From contig CM056724.1 of assembly GCA_029844215.1 (NCBI GenBank), forward strand, positions 2,474,307 to 2,538,306: a stretch of 64,000 nucleotides of DNA, written 5' to 3'. A model generated the notes under the pieces. That model was given only the letters and a program-made list of their open reading frames with translations, did no database searches and was not told the DNA's origin. This DNA is from Przewalskia tangutica (Eukaryota; Streptophyta; Magnoliopsida; Solanales; Solanaceae). Shown here one piece after another: positions 11,566-23,330 of the stretch; the first letter of the stretch is position 1; each line of letters opens with the position of its first letter. A program made the translations under genes and the position numbers.

Positions 11566-12398
11566 CCTTATTGTTAATATAACTATATTCATTCTTTGCA
11601 ATCAATTTGATTGTTTGTATATCACCTGACCGGATCTTCCCCGTCTCACTTTACACGCATATGACAAGTTGACAACTTCACTGATTAGGTAACATTTTGA
11701 TGTAGTTTCTACATGTGAATTCCATTGGAACATATGATGTTCTGTTTTAGTTTTCTTGGTATCAACCCTCGAACTATCATCTTCAGTGTTAGAACTGCTG
11801 ATTGAGTTTTAAGAAAAGTAACCTTTTTATTTTGAGATTATGAGCAGATGATGAGAACATAGTAAAAACAACATACTTTCCACGTACAAGTGGGGTCTGG
11901 GGAGGGTAGTGCGTACATAAATCTTACCCTACCTTGTGGAGGAACCTTCGGTATAAGGAAATCAATTTAAGAAAAGGAAATACGGAAGTAAAGAAGTCAT
12001 GACAAATAATACGGAAAACATCATATAGCATTTTGAAAGAAAGGAACAGTAACAACAACTAAATTGTATGATAACTGAAGTGCAATAAACGACATATTAT
12101 AACAGAAATTCAAGAAGGTGAAAACATAGTACTTGAAACAATGTGGTCTATTATCTCTAGTAGGAGTTTGTACTTTGTAGAAATAGAGTTTATTGACCAT
12201 TTGTTGACCCTGTTTTTAAATCTAAACTACTGTGATGGAGTTTCACTTGATGCAGGTATATTTTTTAGATAGTGGCTATTTTTCAATTGCATGAACTAGA
12301 AGGTGGTTATTTATAAAGTTTACCTAGTACTAGTAGGATTTGGTGGGGGCATGAAAGCTCATTTGGCTCCTCAAGTCAATTAGAAGCTGGTCAAATAT
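11566..12398. other. ATG7 3' flank
   Basis: This is AT-rich sequence after the ATG7 stop, presumably containing its 3' UTR. No clear polyadenylation signal stood out. It contains a TS-type SINE/LINE tail (11873-11960) and no other gene that I can see. Confidence 0.5.
11873..11960 (-). mobile_element. TS-SINE / RTE-LINE 3' tail
   Basis: The stretch 'caagtggggtctggggaggg' followed by 'taccctaccttgtggagg' is the 3' tail of the TS SINE/RTE LINE family in reverse orientation. It matches the tails at 38469-38600 and 47327-47445. The body of the element is not visible. Confidence 0.6.
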
Positions 12399-12668
12399 CA
12401 CTACAAGAAAGTATACTACAAGAAAGTATAGAATTGATAATAAAATTTTAGCAATAATAAACATAAATGGCAACATAAAATTAATATATTGTTGCTAAAA
12501 AGTGTAAATGACAATAAATTTAATATGTTCTTGTTGCGAAAACTTTTTGCATCGGAGGTTATTGTAACGGCATGCAACAACTTTTGTTGTTGCGGAAAAA
12601 TACTTTCGGCAACATCCAACATATGGCAACAAAATATGTGGTTGGCAAATACCTTTCTTCTTGTAGTG
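12399..12668. mobile_element. CACTA mini-element (270 bp), TSD TAT
   Basis: The left end CACTACAAGAAAG and right end CTTTCTTCTTGTAGTG are inverted copies. TAT lies on both sides (12396-12398, 12669-12671), the 3-bp duplication of CACTA elements. The interior is AT-rich with repeated 'gcaac' motifs and no protein. Confidence 0.8.
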
Positions 12669-12991
12669 TATGTTACATATATGTATTTTGTATATCTTCA
12701 AAATATTACCACCCACTTTTCTCTGTAATACATAAACGGATGTGGTTCTTTTCTATTTTTGCATTTGTTATAGACCCAAAAAAGGGGGAAATTCCGTTGC
12801 TTTTGCATTTATGTGCAATATTACAACATTTTCCTTACCTACTTCTGCACTTTATTATTATTGTTATTATTATTCTACAACTAACTAAATCATGTTGTAT
12901 CAGCGTCAGTTAACACGGAGATGGTGGATGGCTAAGATTTTAATTTTAAAAAAAAATTAATACGAAGATAGCAACCGTATGAGTAGTCTGA

Positions 12992-13186
12992 TCAGTGGCG
13001 GAGCCAACAAACAAATTCTAGTGGTGCAGAGATGTTTTTGTGCCGCCAAAAAAAAAATTGATTGAAGAAAATTAAAACGCACGGTTTCACCCACCGTTTC
13101 ATCCAAAACAACGTCATTTTGATCGAAAATTTTCAAAAAATTGGTGGTGCAGTTGCACCACCTTGCTTCACGTGGCTCCGCCACTA
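12992..13186. mobile_element. hAT-like MITE (195 bp), TSD AGTCTGA
   Basis: Terminal inverted repeats are TCAGTGGCGGAGCC and GGCTCCGCCACTA. AGTCTGA occurs immediately before (12985-12991) and after (13187-13193), close to the 8-bp duplications of hAT elements. It encodes nothing. Confidence 0.75.
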
Positions 13187-13563
13187 AGTCTGACTCTGAA
13201 TTAAAAAAAAATCTTTGTTAACTTTTATTTGGTCAACAATGGCCACCAATGTTACTATTTCTTTCTCTCTATATAACACCTTTTTCATTATAAAATACAA
13301 CAAGAATGCAACCTCCTAATTTGAATAAAGGAGGAGGATTGTGGTAGATTAATAATAACGAATGGGTGCTGAAGTACTAATTGACTTTGATCAATGCAAT
13401 ATAGGTTACCAATCAACTTATATTGAACTAGTTAATTTACGAAGAATCCTCATAAACTAGATATTGTTAGGTGTTGAAAAATAAGCGTAAAATAAATTTA
13501 AACATGATCATTAGAGATTCATATATAACAATGATGAACTTAACGGTTTAGTTGTGGTTATAG

Positions 13564-13840
13564 TGCCCGTTTGGTTGGGCTTTTTCAAACGTCAAAAGTG
13601 TTTTTGGAAAGCCAAAAACATTTTTGGTCTTTAAATGGAGTGTTTGGTTGACAAATGGATAGTGTTTTTGGGTTGAAGCTCAAAATTTGAGTTTCTTGAG
13701 TTGAGCTTATTTTGGTTTTCTACTTTTTTTGTTTTTTTATACAAGAACATTTTTTTATTGGCAATCAAACACCTAACAATTTTTTCATAAAAGTTCTACT
13801 CATATAAACTCTTTTTAATAAGATGTATCAAACGGGCCCA
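13564..13840. mobile_element. hAT-like MITE with GCCCGTTTG ends
   Basis: It begins TGCCCGTTTGG and ends CAAACGGGCCCA. The interior has 'gtgtttttgg..ccaaaaacattttt' and 'tgtttggttg' inverted motifs. The target duplication is unclear. Confidence 0.6.
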
Positions 13841-16569
13841 TAGAATATTATTAATAACATGATCATTAAATATTGATGTGACCATGGAAAGTTCTACCTT
13901 TTTAAGTATACATATTTTTCAAAAAAAAAGAAGTTTAAATCTAAAACTTAAAAAGAAGAATATAAAATAGTTTAGAGTTTATAATAATTTTGGTATCTTA
14001 CATCTTAGACTGGTACGAGACATGTTAATTTTACATGATTGTGTTGGACAGTTGGAGTAGTAATTCACCCTAAATACGAGAGAAACAGCTGATTCACACA
14101 CTTGTCATCGCATTTGATTGAAAAGACAGTGACACAAAGCTACCATGTGTTGGAATTGGATTATGATTGAAGTACGTTTCTAAGTCAAAATTCGGGCTAG
14201 AAGTGACGAATGTCGACTTTCAGTAGGGGCATTTTGCTCCCAAGGCACGTCTCACTGGCTAAGTCATGATCACGGCAGAAGAGTTGTGATGGCCACCTTG
14301 AAGTACGCATTTTCATCGAATGGCGGGTGAATTTCTTGATAAACGACTTTAAAAGTTGTGACGAAGTATTATAAATAGCAGACTGACTTTGTTGCCACGA
14401 TTGCTAAGATTCAGCCCTTTATCGCTCTAATTGAGAAAAAAAAAACTAATGATCCATAGTACCTATATATTCATACACGGAATATAAACTTGAGACTTCT
14501 ATGTTTTTTGTTGTTATTAACTGCATGATAAATCCTATTTCTTTGGCCTCCTTGTATTTTAATATATTGTTAATAACTTAGGTAACAACATTGAAATGGA
14601 CGTAAGATAAGTACATCTTAGCTTATTGGCAATTTGTCTACTGCTAAAAAAGACTTTAATTTGTTTGGACTTTGTCATGTTCACACTTTACAGTACTATT
14701 TAATATTTATTAGCTAAGGATTTATTTTTAAAGTCAATTTTTGATAAATCAAAAGAGTCTTTTCTGAAAACGAAATCACTCATCAATAATGTATTACAAT
14801 TATTGAAATTGAAACCTTGACTATAACTTACTTTTAAAAATTATTAGTCATGTGTTATGTGGACCTCTTGAAATTAAGCAAAATGATATATAAATTTTTA
14901 CGAAGTAGTTGAAAAGAGCCATTTTTAATATACCAGGAAAACAATATTTAGCTAAAATGCGAGTTTCAACCTCTACTAGTAACATTTTATGATACGTTCA
15001 GTCTTTGCAACTTAAAACTCCAAGACATATCATAGAGTTAGAACAAAATAAATTGCACCATTTTGAGCTCCAAGTCATTGTCTAGGAGTTCGAGCTTTTA
15101 CCAGTGAAACTTCATCAAGACATTCATTACTAAAATATACGTTTTTCCTAGAGAAGGCTACCGCCTACCGATGGACACTATCGGTAGGTTATTTTGGAGA
15201 GAAGGCTACCGATGGACACTATCGATAGCTTATTTCCGATGAACTACATGTGAAATCCAATTGACCATAATACCCAAATGATTCGTAAACGAATGTATGG
15301 CCAGTCCAATCCATCAAAATTTCAACAAGTTGACTGTATTAAGAGTCTCACGTCCAAACCTTGTTAACTGGAGCGTGTATAATATAATTTGGAGGCCCAA
15401 CATTGGTGAACGAAGAATTGAAATGAGTTTGACTCTGATACTATGTAAAAATTGAATATTTGGTCTAACTCAACCCCAAAAGTTAGCTTTTAGGGTGAAT
15501 ATTGTCCAAGTTCATATAATGAGTCTATGTTTTCATTCCATTTTCGATGTGAGACTCTTAAGTTAAATTTAACACGAATATTTGAATGTCTCCTCAATTA
15601 TGTTATTTATGACAACGAGAGAAAAAGAAAACATTAAAGAACTATGTGCCATAATGTATTGGATAGGTCTAAGCTTTGGACAGATGAATACAGCTCAAAG
15701 ACAGACAAGTATTTTCGAAAAACGATATATATTTATTAATAATAAATAGATAGATTAAATGCAAATAAAATAAAACGTTGAAGGGAGCACATATCCAAGT
15801 CTTCGTAATGCATAGATCTTCCAAACTTTGAACATGGGCGGATGTAGGGTGTAATATATGTAGAAATAGTGTTTATTGCCCATTTTTGGATCATGTCATT
15901 GAAAAATAGTCATTATATATCGCACTATCTCGTTTCAAATTTCACAACTGAAATTCCAAGACATTGTCTTAGGAGTTTCATTTATGACTTTTAAAACTTC
16001 ATATAATAGTGATTATTTTTCAATTACATGTGGTGAAAATGGCTTTTGTGAATTTTACTCATAAAAGTATTATGAGTTTGGACGAAATCAGTAACTTTGA
16101 CTTGGACTCTGCAAATGTGCTAAGAAATCCACACAAAATATGCACAAATATTAATTTCAAAACCCGATTGTTAGCCCTTCTAGTCGATATTCTATAATTT
16201 CAAATCCGTAAAATTTAAATTGTGGATTCGCCTTTGTCCTCTATATATGCTCGTCTGTCCTCTATATATGCTAACGACTTGTAAGAAGGCCAACAGATCC
16301 CCTAGGAAAAGTTAGAACTTTCAAAATTAATAAGCAGATAATTTTCTTGCATATATATAACTGTGAAAAGTAAAAGATACACCCAATCCAAAATTGATAT
16401 CTCAAGAAAGCTAGCTCCATAAATCAGATAATTTTCTAATTGTTTATTCAAATTGTTGTTGCTTTGTCACGCTAAATATATATATATCCTCAATGGTAAA
16501 ATATCACACCTGATTTGAATCCCTATGCATTATATATGTACATGAAAGGGGGATCAAATTCTCTTTAAC
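13841..16569. other. Intergenic, no gene recognised
   Basis: This is AT-rich non-coding sequence between ATG7 and the U-box gene. At 15162-15236 a short block 'gagaaggctaccg..atggacactatcg' occurs twice, about 44 bp apart. Near 15840 there is a remnant of a dispersed repeat ('gggcggatgtagggtg'). Nothing else is supportable. Confidence 0.5.
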
Positions 16570-16725
16570 CAAAAAAAAAGAGGAATCAGCTACGAAATTC
16601 GTTGCTATTTTGTCGTTAGCTCGCAGCTAACATAAATAGTTCATCGTTAAATAAAATTAGTGACATATTTTTGTTGTTTAGCGATAGAAATTATCCGTCG
16701 CTAATTTTTTTTCCTCTCTTTTTGA
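16570..16725. mobile_element. MITE directly after the U-box stop codon
   Basis: The ends 'aaaaaaaaagaggaa' and 'ttttttttcctct' are inverted. Inside, 'gctacgaaattcgttgct' and 'agcgacgg' (minus strand) resemble the interior of the element at 975-1087. It lies 5 bp past the stop of the minus-strand U-box gene, so it probably forms its 3' UTR. Confidence 0.5.
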
Positions 16726-16729
16726 AGTA

Positions 16730-17947
16730 TCAAGGATAAGAAGAGAGCAAATGAGGAGGAATACAAGAAGAATCTCTCCAAACCCTAGAATGCAACCTTA
16801 GAATTTCCTTAGTTTTTTCCTTAGTCTTAGGACTAGCATCCACTTGAAGAACCAAACACAGCTTTGACACAACTCCCACTAGCAACATTTCTTGAAGAAC
16901 CTTATTATAACAAGTTGCTGAGAATTTTGAAATTGAACAAAGTATCCTCACTGCCCTATCACTTGCCAAATGTGAAACCCGAAGAAGTTTCTTGGAAACA
17001 ATGGCTATTCCTCCACCATGGCTCAATAATTCCGCCCTCCCTTCAGCACATGTACACAGATGGTCCAAAGCCGTTAGTATCAATTCACAAACCCTTCTTT
17101 CATTCGTGTCAAGAAGAAGTTCAATTAGTGCAAAAACAGTTCCATTTTCGGATGCTTTGATCCTATTTCTTCCCCATCGACATAATTCAACTAGGAGCTT
17201 GAGTGCTTCCTTTGTTGCTTGTTGAGAGATTTTGCCATTTAGTATACCAACTATAGCTTTGAAATATACCGGTTGTATACCAATTAATTGCTCTGGATCA
17301 GCCACATTGAGGGTTGATCTTAATAGACTTATCGCGTTTGCTCGAGTTTGGACATGATCACTCCTCAAGAATTGAAGTAAACAATCCAAGAATTGATGAT
17401 CATTGCGCGAGGTGATGAACTTTTTCAACTCTGTGTCTGAAGGGTTTAGGTGGAAAAGAATATTGAGAGCCTCATCGCTCGCATCTGAGACCTTTGATTC
17501 TTTTTTCTTGATCATAATTGAGGCTAAGAAACCAACTACCCCAGCTGACTCAAGACACTTCTTGTTGCTCTCGCTTGCACGTGCCATTGATCTTATCCTC
17601 CTGAGGCAGTTAAATTGCATATCCGGATATTTTTGTGCTTCAGTCAGGATTTTGACAACGTGGGATTTTTGAAGCTGAGGCTTCGGGGTTGGGATGCATT
17701 GGATGCCATTGGAAGAATTTAACATGCACCATGATTGGATCAAACGGCGGAGATTGTGATTTGGGGTGACATCTGTGAATTTTAGGTCTTGATTTGTGAT
17801 AGGACAGGTTGTGTGTTTGCATGAGAATAGCCATTTTTCTATGTTTTCCCTATCATAGGTTATTCCAGTTGATATTGTAACTGGATCCTTCATGACTTCC
17901 ATTGAAATTGGACAAAGAAAATAGGAAGGAACTTCAATTTCTTCCAT
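16730..17947 (-). CDS. PUB22/23-like: U-box E3 ubiquitin ligase, PUB22/PUB23-like
   Basis: This is an uninterrupted 405-residue frame, close to the 411-435 residues of Arabidopsis PUB22/PUB23. Residues about 5-75 form a U-box (FLCPISMEVMKDPV, STGITYDRENIEKWL, CPITNQ, TPNHNLRRLIQSWC), which recruits the ubiquitin-loaded E2. Residues about 95-400 are leucine-rich helical repeats of the ARM type (for example FNCLRRIRSMA, KEALKLLVELCRWG) that bind substrates. The IPTPKP linker after the U-box is typical of this subgroup. In Arabidopsis these ligases damp pattern-triggered immunity and drought responses; that role here is inferred. The ATG at 17947 is the only sensible start because the U-box begins six residues later. 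It appears intact. Confidence 0.93.
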   Translation of the reverse strand: MEEIEVPSYFLCPISMEVMKDPVTISTGITYDRENIEKWLFSCKHTTCPITNQDLKFTDVTPNHNLRRLIQSWCMLNSSNGIQCIPTPKPQLQKSHVVKILTEAQKYPDMQFNCLRRIRSMARASESNKKCLESAGVVGFLASIMIKKKESKVSDASDEALNILFHLNPSDTELKKFITSRNDHQFLDCLLQFLRSDHVQTRANAISLLRSTLNVADPEQLIGIQPVYFKAIVGILNGKISQQATKEALKLLVELCRWGRNRIKASENGTVFALIELLLDTNERRVCELILTALDHLCTCAEGRAELLSHGGGIAIVSKKLLRVSHLASDRAVRILCSISKFSATCYNKVLQEMLLVGVVSKLCLVLQVDASPKTKEKTKEILRLHSRVWRDSSCIPPHLLSSYP

Positions 17948-18109
17948 GTTTTTTCACTATACAATCTCAACTTGTAAGAAAAAGAGATGGTTTAATGGAC
18001 AAAAATATAATGAAGGATGAAGATAGAAATATGAAGTTATTGGTTTTAGTAGATGAAGGAATTAAGTGTTGTATTTGAAGATGAACTTTATGGAGGAGAA
18101 AAAGAGATG

Positions 18110-18117
18110 TTTATATA
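18110..18117 (-). promoter_or_regulatory. Likely TATA box of the U-box gene
   Basis: Minus-strand TATATAAA lies about 163 bp before the U-box ATG, in an otherwise plain upstream region (17948-18513). This suggests a 5' UTR of roughly 130 bp. It rests on position and motif only. Confidence 0.45.
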
Positions 18118-18513
18118 TGTGTGTGTGAATGTGATCAAGTAATTAATAAGGGTCCATGCAAGTTGATTAAATATTAGAAAGTCAACATAAGAAAATTCAG
18201 AAGAGAGAAGGAGAAAGGGGCTCTTAATGGACTTCTTCAATATTTTGGAAATATAAAATTGAATTTTATATTAATAGGAAGATGAGAACATTTACGAGAT
18301 AGGGAATTAGTTCAATGTATATTTTGCAGCCTTTCTGGTCAATAAGATTAAATTTTGTAAAACATAATGTTTAGTGACACTTACAATATTGAAAATGTAT
18401 AGAAATTACTCTCAGTTTCACTTTATGTGATAATTACTATCTGGGGCATCGAATAAGTTTTTCTTTAACTACTTTATAATTATTCGACATTTTTGCACTT
18501 CCTAAATGAAAAC

Positions 18514-18824
18514 TGTTAAAGTTTGCCAGGGAAGAGGCAATCGAGAAGAAGTGAAGAGGTGAGGAAAGGTAGAAGAGAAGGTCGATATATTTTGGAGCAG
18601 AGGAAGTCGCGATATTGGGAGCCAAAACGCTCTTCTGTGATTTCATTATTATTGCTCAAATCTAAATATAAAATATCTAGTCCTATTTATAGGAAATTAG
18701 ACCCCTACTAATAATATCCACTAATAACAAAATATCTAATTAATTCAAAATATCTAACTAACAACTAACTAACCACATATATATACAATGCATATATGTG
18801 GTATATACTTGGTGTGTCTCAACA
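18514..18824 (-). repeat. 3' LTR of the amidase-carrying element
   Basis: This 311-bp repeat matches 20656-20954. It contains 'cctatttatagga', a TATA-like block, and ends in CTCAACA. Confidence 0.85.
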
Positions 18825-19107
18825 CCCCCCTCAAGCTAGGCACTGAAAACAACGGTTTCAGTCCTAGCTTGGAATCAATACGAGACAGCAACATTATCGA
18901 ATATCAGCAGCAGCAACACAGAAAGAAGACCATCATCTGCATCGTCATTCACTGCTTCAATTCATTTCCCTTTCTCGAGCATTATCCACCATAGTGATAA
19001 AAGGAATATTACAAGCTACAAACATTTCAGCAGCTGCAGTAGTTCCTTACCTCATGCAGTAGCATCCTTATACTAGGCTCTCACATCAGAGATGGAGAAG
19101 GCTATCT

Positions 19108-19408
19108 CCAACTCAGGTTCCTAGAGAGACTGCCACCATATTTACAACAACAGATATTACACAGACACTACTCGATCCACATGGGTGATCCAGATGGGCA
19201 ATAAGGATTCATTCCTTGTCCAGATCGAGCACACCAGCCATTAGGAACTCCACTAATATAACGAAACTTATACCATTCACTTAGACTTGCTTTCCCCAAA
19301 ATAATAGCACCTGCTTTCCTCAACTTGTCAATAATCACCAGCATCTCGTGGTATTTGAGATCCCAGCAGAGCATAAGAACTAGTAGTAGTAGCAGTAATC
19401 ATCAGCAG
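19108..19408 (-). pseudogene. Captured amidase gene fragment
   Basis: Minus-strand reading across three frames gives SYALLGSQIPRDAG (about 19365-19408), then KLRKAGAIILGKASLSEW and GVPNGWCARSGQGMNPY (19180-19340). After a one-base shift comes PSGSPCGSSS followed by VVVNMVAVSLGT (19108-19190). This is the amidase-signature region of the plant amidase / GatA-like family, including the GSSS catalytic serine loop. It covers about 90-95 residues of a ~500-residue enzyme. Two frameshifts and stops make it non-functional. It lies wholly inside the LTR element at 18514-20954, so it was copied from a host gene elsewhere. Confidence 0.85.
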
Positions 19409-19453
19409 TTTCTGCATTTAACTGCAGGAGCTTCAACTCCCACAACAATAATG

Positions 19454-19720
19454 AAGAACCTCTCGTTCTCTAGTCTCGTTCGGACTAGAGAATCTTTCGA
19501 TTCTCCTTATGCAAAAATGACAGCAAGAACCCCTCGTTCTCTAGTCTCATTCAGACTAGAGAATCTCTCGATTCTCATCACGCCAACTATTTTAATAAGC
19601 GGCAAGAACCTCTCGTTCTCTAGTCTCGCTTGGACCAGAGAATCCCTCGATTCTCATTACGCAATCTCACACAATCCATATTCTCTTCGACGAAGTATCC
19701 CTCGGTTCTCAGTCTGTTTG
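19454..19720. repeat. Tandem repeat inside the LTR element
   Basis: The block 'aagaacctctcgttctctag' followed by 'actagagaatc..tcgattctc' occurs at 19454, 19524 and 19603, with a decayed fourth copy near 19688. Spacing is 70, 79 and 85 bp. Each unit is itself an inverted repeat (tctctagtctcg / cggactagaga). Confidence 0.8.
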
Positions 19721-20655
19721 TCGCTAAAAACTCTTCGATCCTTCTATCGATAGAAATTTCCTACTCTATGGTCTTCTCAACCATAGAAATTCATTAATAT
19801 CCATAACACCAATATTGTTTCCATTAGCCAAAAACTCCAACAACATTAGTAAAACATTAGCAACTTCAGTACTGCTACACAATTCTCCAATTTACCAACA
19901 CAGAAATGAAAACTAACTCAACAATTTCAGTCGGTGCAGTAGCAACAATGACAGCTACAACATCGATCAACACCAACACAGAATAGAAACTAACATAACA
20001 ACAACTATCAACAACAAGCCACATTAGTAGCCACAGTAGAAACAACAAGCCAACACAACAATGACGAACTCGACATTTTTCCTCCAATTCGTCAACTCAC
20101 TAACGCAAATACAACTTTATCAACACTAAACGATTCACCAACACATGAATCAATTTTAACAATACGAAAATAAAGTTGAATTTTTAGAAATATTTTCGGC
20201 GATCTTCGATTCTCTGTCGATTATGTGTAACTCGCAACAGAATCGACCTATATCCTGCAGAGATTACCTCAATACTCTGTCGATTTCGATTGCGTTGCGA
20301 TTCTGATCTTCAGTCCCTTCGCGATCGCTAATTTCTCCTCAATATGTTTCAGAATTCGATTCGATCCAGAGAAAATCACTCTGTGTTGTCACTCTAATCT
20401 GAAAAACAACTGCTTCGATCTCTCAATCGATCTTCAATTCTGATTTTTAGACGAAATCGCGATTTCGATTTTTTCGTTTTCAATTGCTTCTGATTTTCTT
20501 CAGTTCCTTCAATTCTGCTCCTCTATAACCAGTTCCTTTCACAATTTTGATTTTTCGAAGAAAACCGCGATTTCGTTCCTTCGCGATTTCCCCCCCAGTG
20601 ATTTTGATTTTCTAGTTTCTCTTCGATTGATCTCCCTCCACTGGCTTTGATACCG

Positions 20656-20954
20656 TGTTAAAGTTTGCAAGGAAGAGGCAATCGAGAAGAAGTGAAGAGG
20701 TGAGGAAAGGCTGAAGAGAAGGTCGATACATTTTGGAGCAGAGGAAGTCGCGATATTGGGAGCCAAAACGCTCTTCTGTGATTTCATTATTATTGCTCAA
20801 ATCTAATTACAAAATATCTAGTCCTATTTATAGGAAATTAAATCCCTACTAATAATATCCCACTAATAACAAAATATCTAATTAATTCAAAATATCTAAC
20901 TAACCACATATATATACATGTATATATGTGGTATACACTTGGTGTATCTCAACA
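20656..20954 (-). repeat. 5' LTR of the amidase-carrying element
   Basis: This 299-bp repeat matches 18514-18824 and is followed by the target duplication AAAAC. The tRNA-like primer site lies just below it. Confidence 0.85.
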
Positions 20955-20959
20955 AAAAC

Positions 20960-23170
20960 TTCTTCATGATGGTAGAAACTAGAAAGCAGTAAGTTTCCAC
21001 ATATCTGAAATATTACGTCAATATATGATCGATCCAAATTCAACATATACTTTTCTTCTAATTTAAACAAATATAAATTGTTTTTCTTATAAAATATATA
21101 TTATTCATTGATAGATCTACACTGCTTATGCATGTCGCTTTATGTTCTTTAAAAATAGCTAGAACAATTAACCTAACCTTTTCCAAATTGAGCATAAATA
21201 ACTAGAGTAAGAATGAAATGATTTGAACATAGTTATTGCACGAAAAACAAGGACTCAAGTTGTCCATTTGGGAACATCGGATAAAATTGAAACAATATAA
21301 AGAGTGTCTCTAGCTTATAAAATTGTAAATAAATATATGTCACTAATACTATAATGCTGAAAGTATGTTCTTCAAATTAAAACATTTAAAGTATTCATTC
21401 TTTATTTTGTAATTATAATAACAGAAGGAAAATGATAATCTAATAATAATGGAAATTAAAAGTTCAAAGAGACGACTTTGAAGAGAGAAGAAATTAATAA
21501 ATAATTTATGGCATGTACTGCACATAGGGGAGAGGACGTCGGTGTTGCGTTGTGTGCCTAAGGACTTAAAATAATGTCCACCTTTTGACCTTAGTATTAT
21601 TTTTTGTGCCAAATGAATTTCCAATCTACTAAGTAAGGGACATTTATTTTTCTTTTAATGTAACAACGTGAAGACATGCTAGATGCCGACAGGAGCCTAT
21701 GGGCCAATGTGAGGTTCTTCCGTATTTCTTGGATCTTTCTTTTTTGAGGTTAAAAAAAAATCGTTTACACACCTAAATTTTACTAAAAAGAAAAGGAGAA
21801 GAAAGGAGGAATTAACGACAGTTGTAGAGGAGATTCAAAAATCTTAGAAATGTAGATTGGATTGACCACGGAACGAAAAACGTATTTTACGATACATCGT
21901 CTGTAGGCGTCCATTTGACTCACATATATCAGTGCTCTATGAATATGTATTGTTTTCTAAAGAGTAATTTATGAATCGTTTCCTCGTACAGGAATGATTT
22001 TCAGTGAGTAAAGTAGTTTGGGAGAAGATAAACCCTACCTACTATCATTTTCCAAAAAAAAAAAGGGTTCAGGAAAGTGTGGCTGGTTTGTTCTTTTACC
22101 ATGTTAGTCACACTCTCATTTAATCGATCTTGATAGTCCGAATACGAGAAGTGTTTTAATCTAGACACTCTTCAAGTTGATAGGATCCAAATGAATAAAA
22201 AAAAAGAAATACAATGGTAGAATGAGAATTATTTTTTTGGATTAGTATTTCACTTTAATTCAAAATTAGTGTTTGAATATAAAAATTTTAAATTCCAAGT
22301 AGAGTTAGATTTCAAATTTGGGAAAGTGTTTCAGACGTTTTTTCGACGCCAATAAATTTCAAATAAAGTGATTTCTTCTCTCTTTGCAAAAAGTATAATC
22401 TAATATAACTCCATTTTCTACTCCAACTTCAAAATAATATGAAAAATATATGGAATCTAGGTCCAAGCACCTACTAAATGTGTAAATATGTAGCTTAATT
22501 TGCTCATGGTGACATTGGGCCTCCGCATAATTGGCAGTGATATAAAATTTATTTTGACCATTCTAAAGAATATGTTTCTTGATTTGGTCCATTACATAAT
22601 GGTTCCACCTATCTAATTAATTTTGATGGTCCAATGAATTGACAGTCATATAGAAAGCTTCCTTCATGTTTTATAGGAGTATATATTATTTAATCTTTTC
22701 TTGCTTAATTAAGTTATTTTTTTATAAAGTAACGGTCAAGTAATTAGTAAAACTTCAGGTTTAAGTTTGATGTATTCCAAAAAGATTAATGATATAAGTA
22801 GCCTCAGTTAGAAGTATTCTCTTGGAAAACTAATCAAGTCAAATACAAAGTCCAGATTAGAGTAAATAAATAAAAAAACAAATTAGTAGCTTGTTTGAAG
22901 GGGCACCCTTGATAAACTACTAATCAAATCCAACCTCTGAATTATAAGTAACGTCAAAGCAATTAAACCCTTTTTTACCATTGCGGTGCCAATTAAGACT
23001 GACTAAATTGAATTCGTGCCGCTTAGGGCCGGGAATTCAATGCTTAAACTCGAGGCCTTCTATCAATGGTGAATAAATCTCATTCATACACCATATCTCT
23101 TAGTGGTATTGTGTAATTCTCTATTGAGGGGGACAACTTTTTAAATTTGAATTTTACGAGTTTTTTACTT
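20960..23170. other. Intergenic, no gene recognised
   Basis: AT-rich non-coding DNA. I see no open frame with recognisable content and no clear element ends. Confidence 0.5.
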
Positions 23171-23179
23171 TTTTTTGTT

Positions 23180-23330
23180 TAGTTTCTTACCTGATGTTCG
23201 GCATGCGCGACTAATACATAATTACACCAAAAAGGTTTATTTTGGGAATGTAAAGTGCTCTCTATCAAAGACGATTTCGTATCAGAGTTCAAATCTGAGA
23301 CCTCTTGGAATAACGAAACCAACTAATTTA
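23180..23330 (+). mobile_element. SINE-like remnant
   Basis: The blocks 'cctgatgttcggcatgcgcg' and 'agttcaaatctgagacctct' match a dispersed short repeat I know from Solanaceae, where 'gttcraatctgagacctct' is a tRNA-like B-box. The ends are not definable. Confidence 0.4.

Larger units (their letters stand above)
18514..20954 (-). mobile_element. Non-autonomous LTR retrotransposon carrying an amidase fragment
   Basis: Near-identical LTRs are at 18514-18824 and 20656-20954, each TGTTAAAG...CTCAACA. The 5-bp target duplication AAAAC occurs at 18509-18513 and 20955-20959. Minus-strand GGTATCAAAGCC beside the right LTR is a primer-binding-like site. The polypurine tract beside the left LTR (minus GAGGGGGG) sets minus orientation. 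The 1.8 kb interior has no gag or pol. It holds a piece of a host amidase gene and a tandem repeat. LTR similarity (a few substitutions and small indels) suggests a fairly recent insertion. Confidence 0.88.

Noticed and set aside
19325..19753. 142-codon plus-strand frame with Ser/Leu repeats
   Set aside because: It is translation of the tandem inverted repeat in the LTR element, on the strand opposite the amidase fragment.
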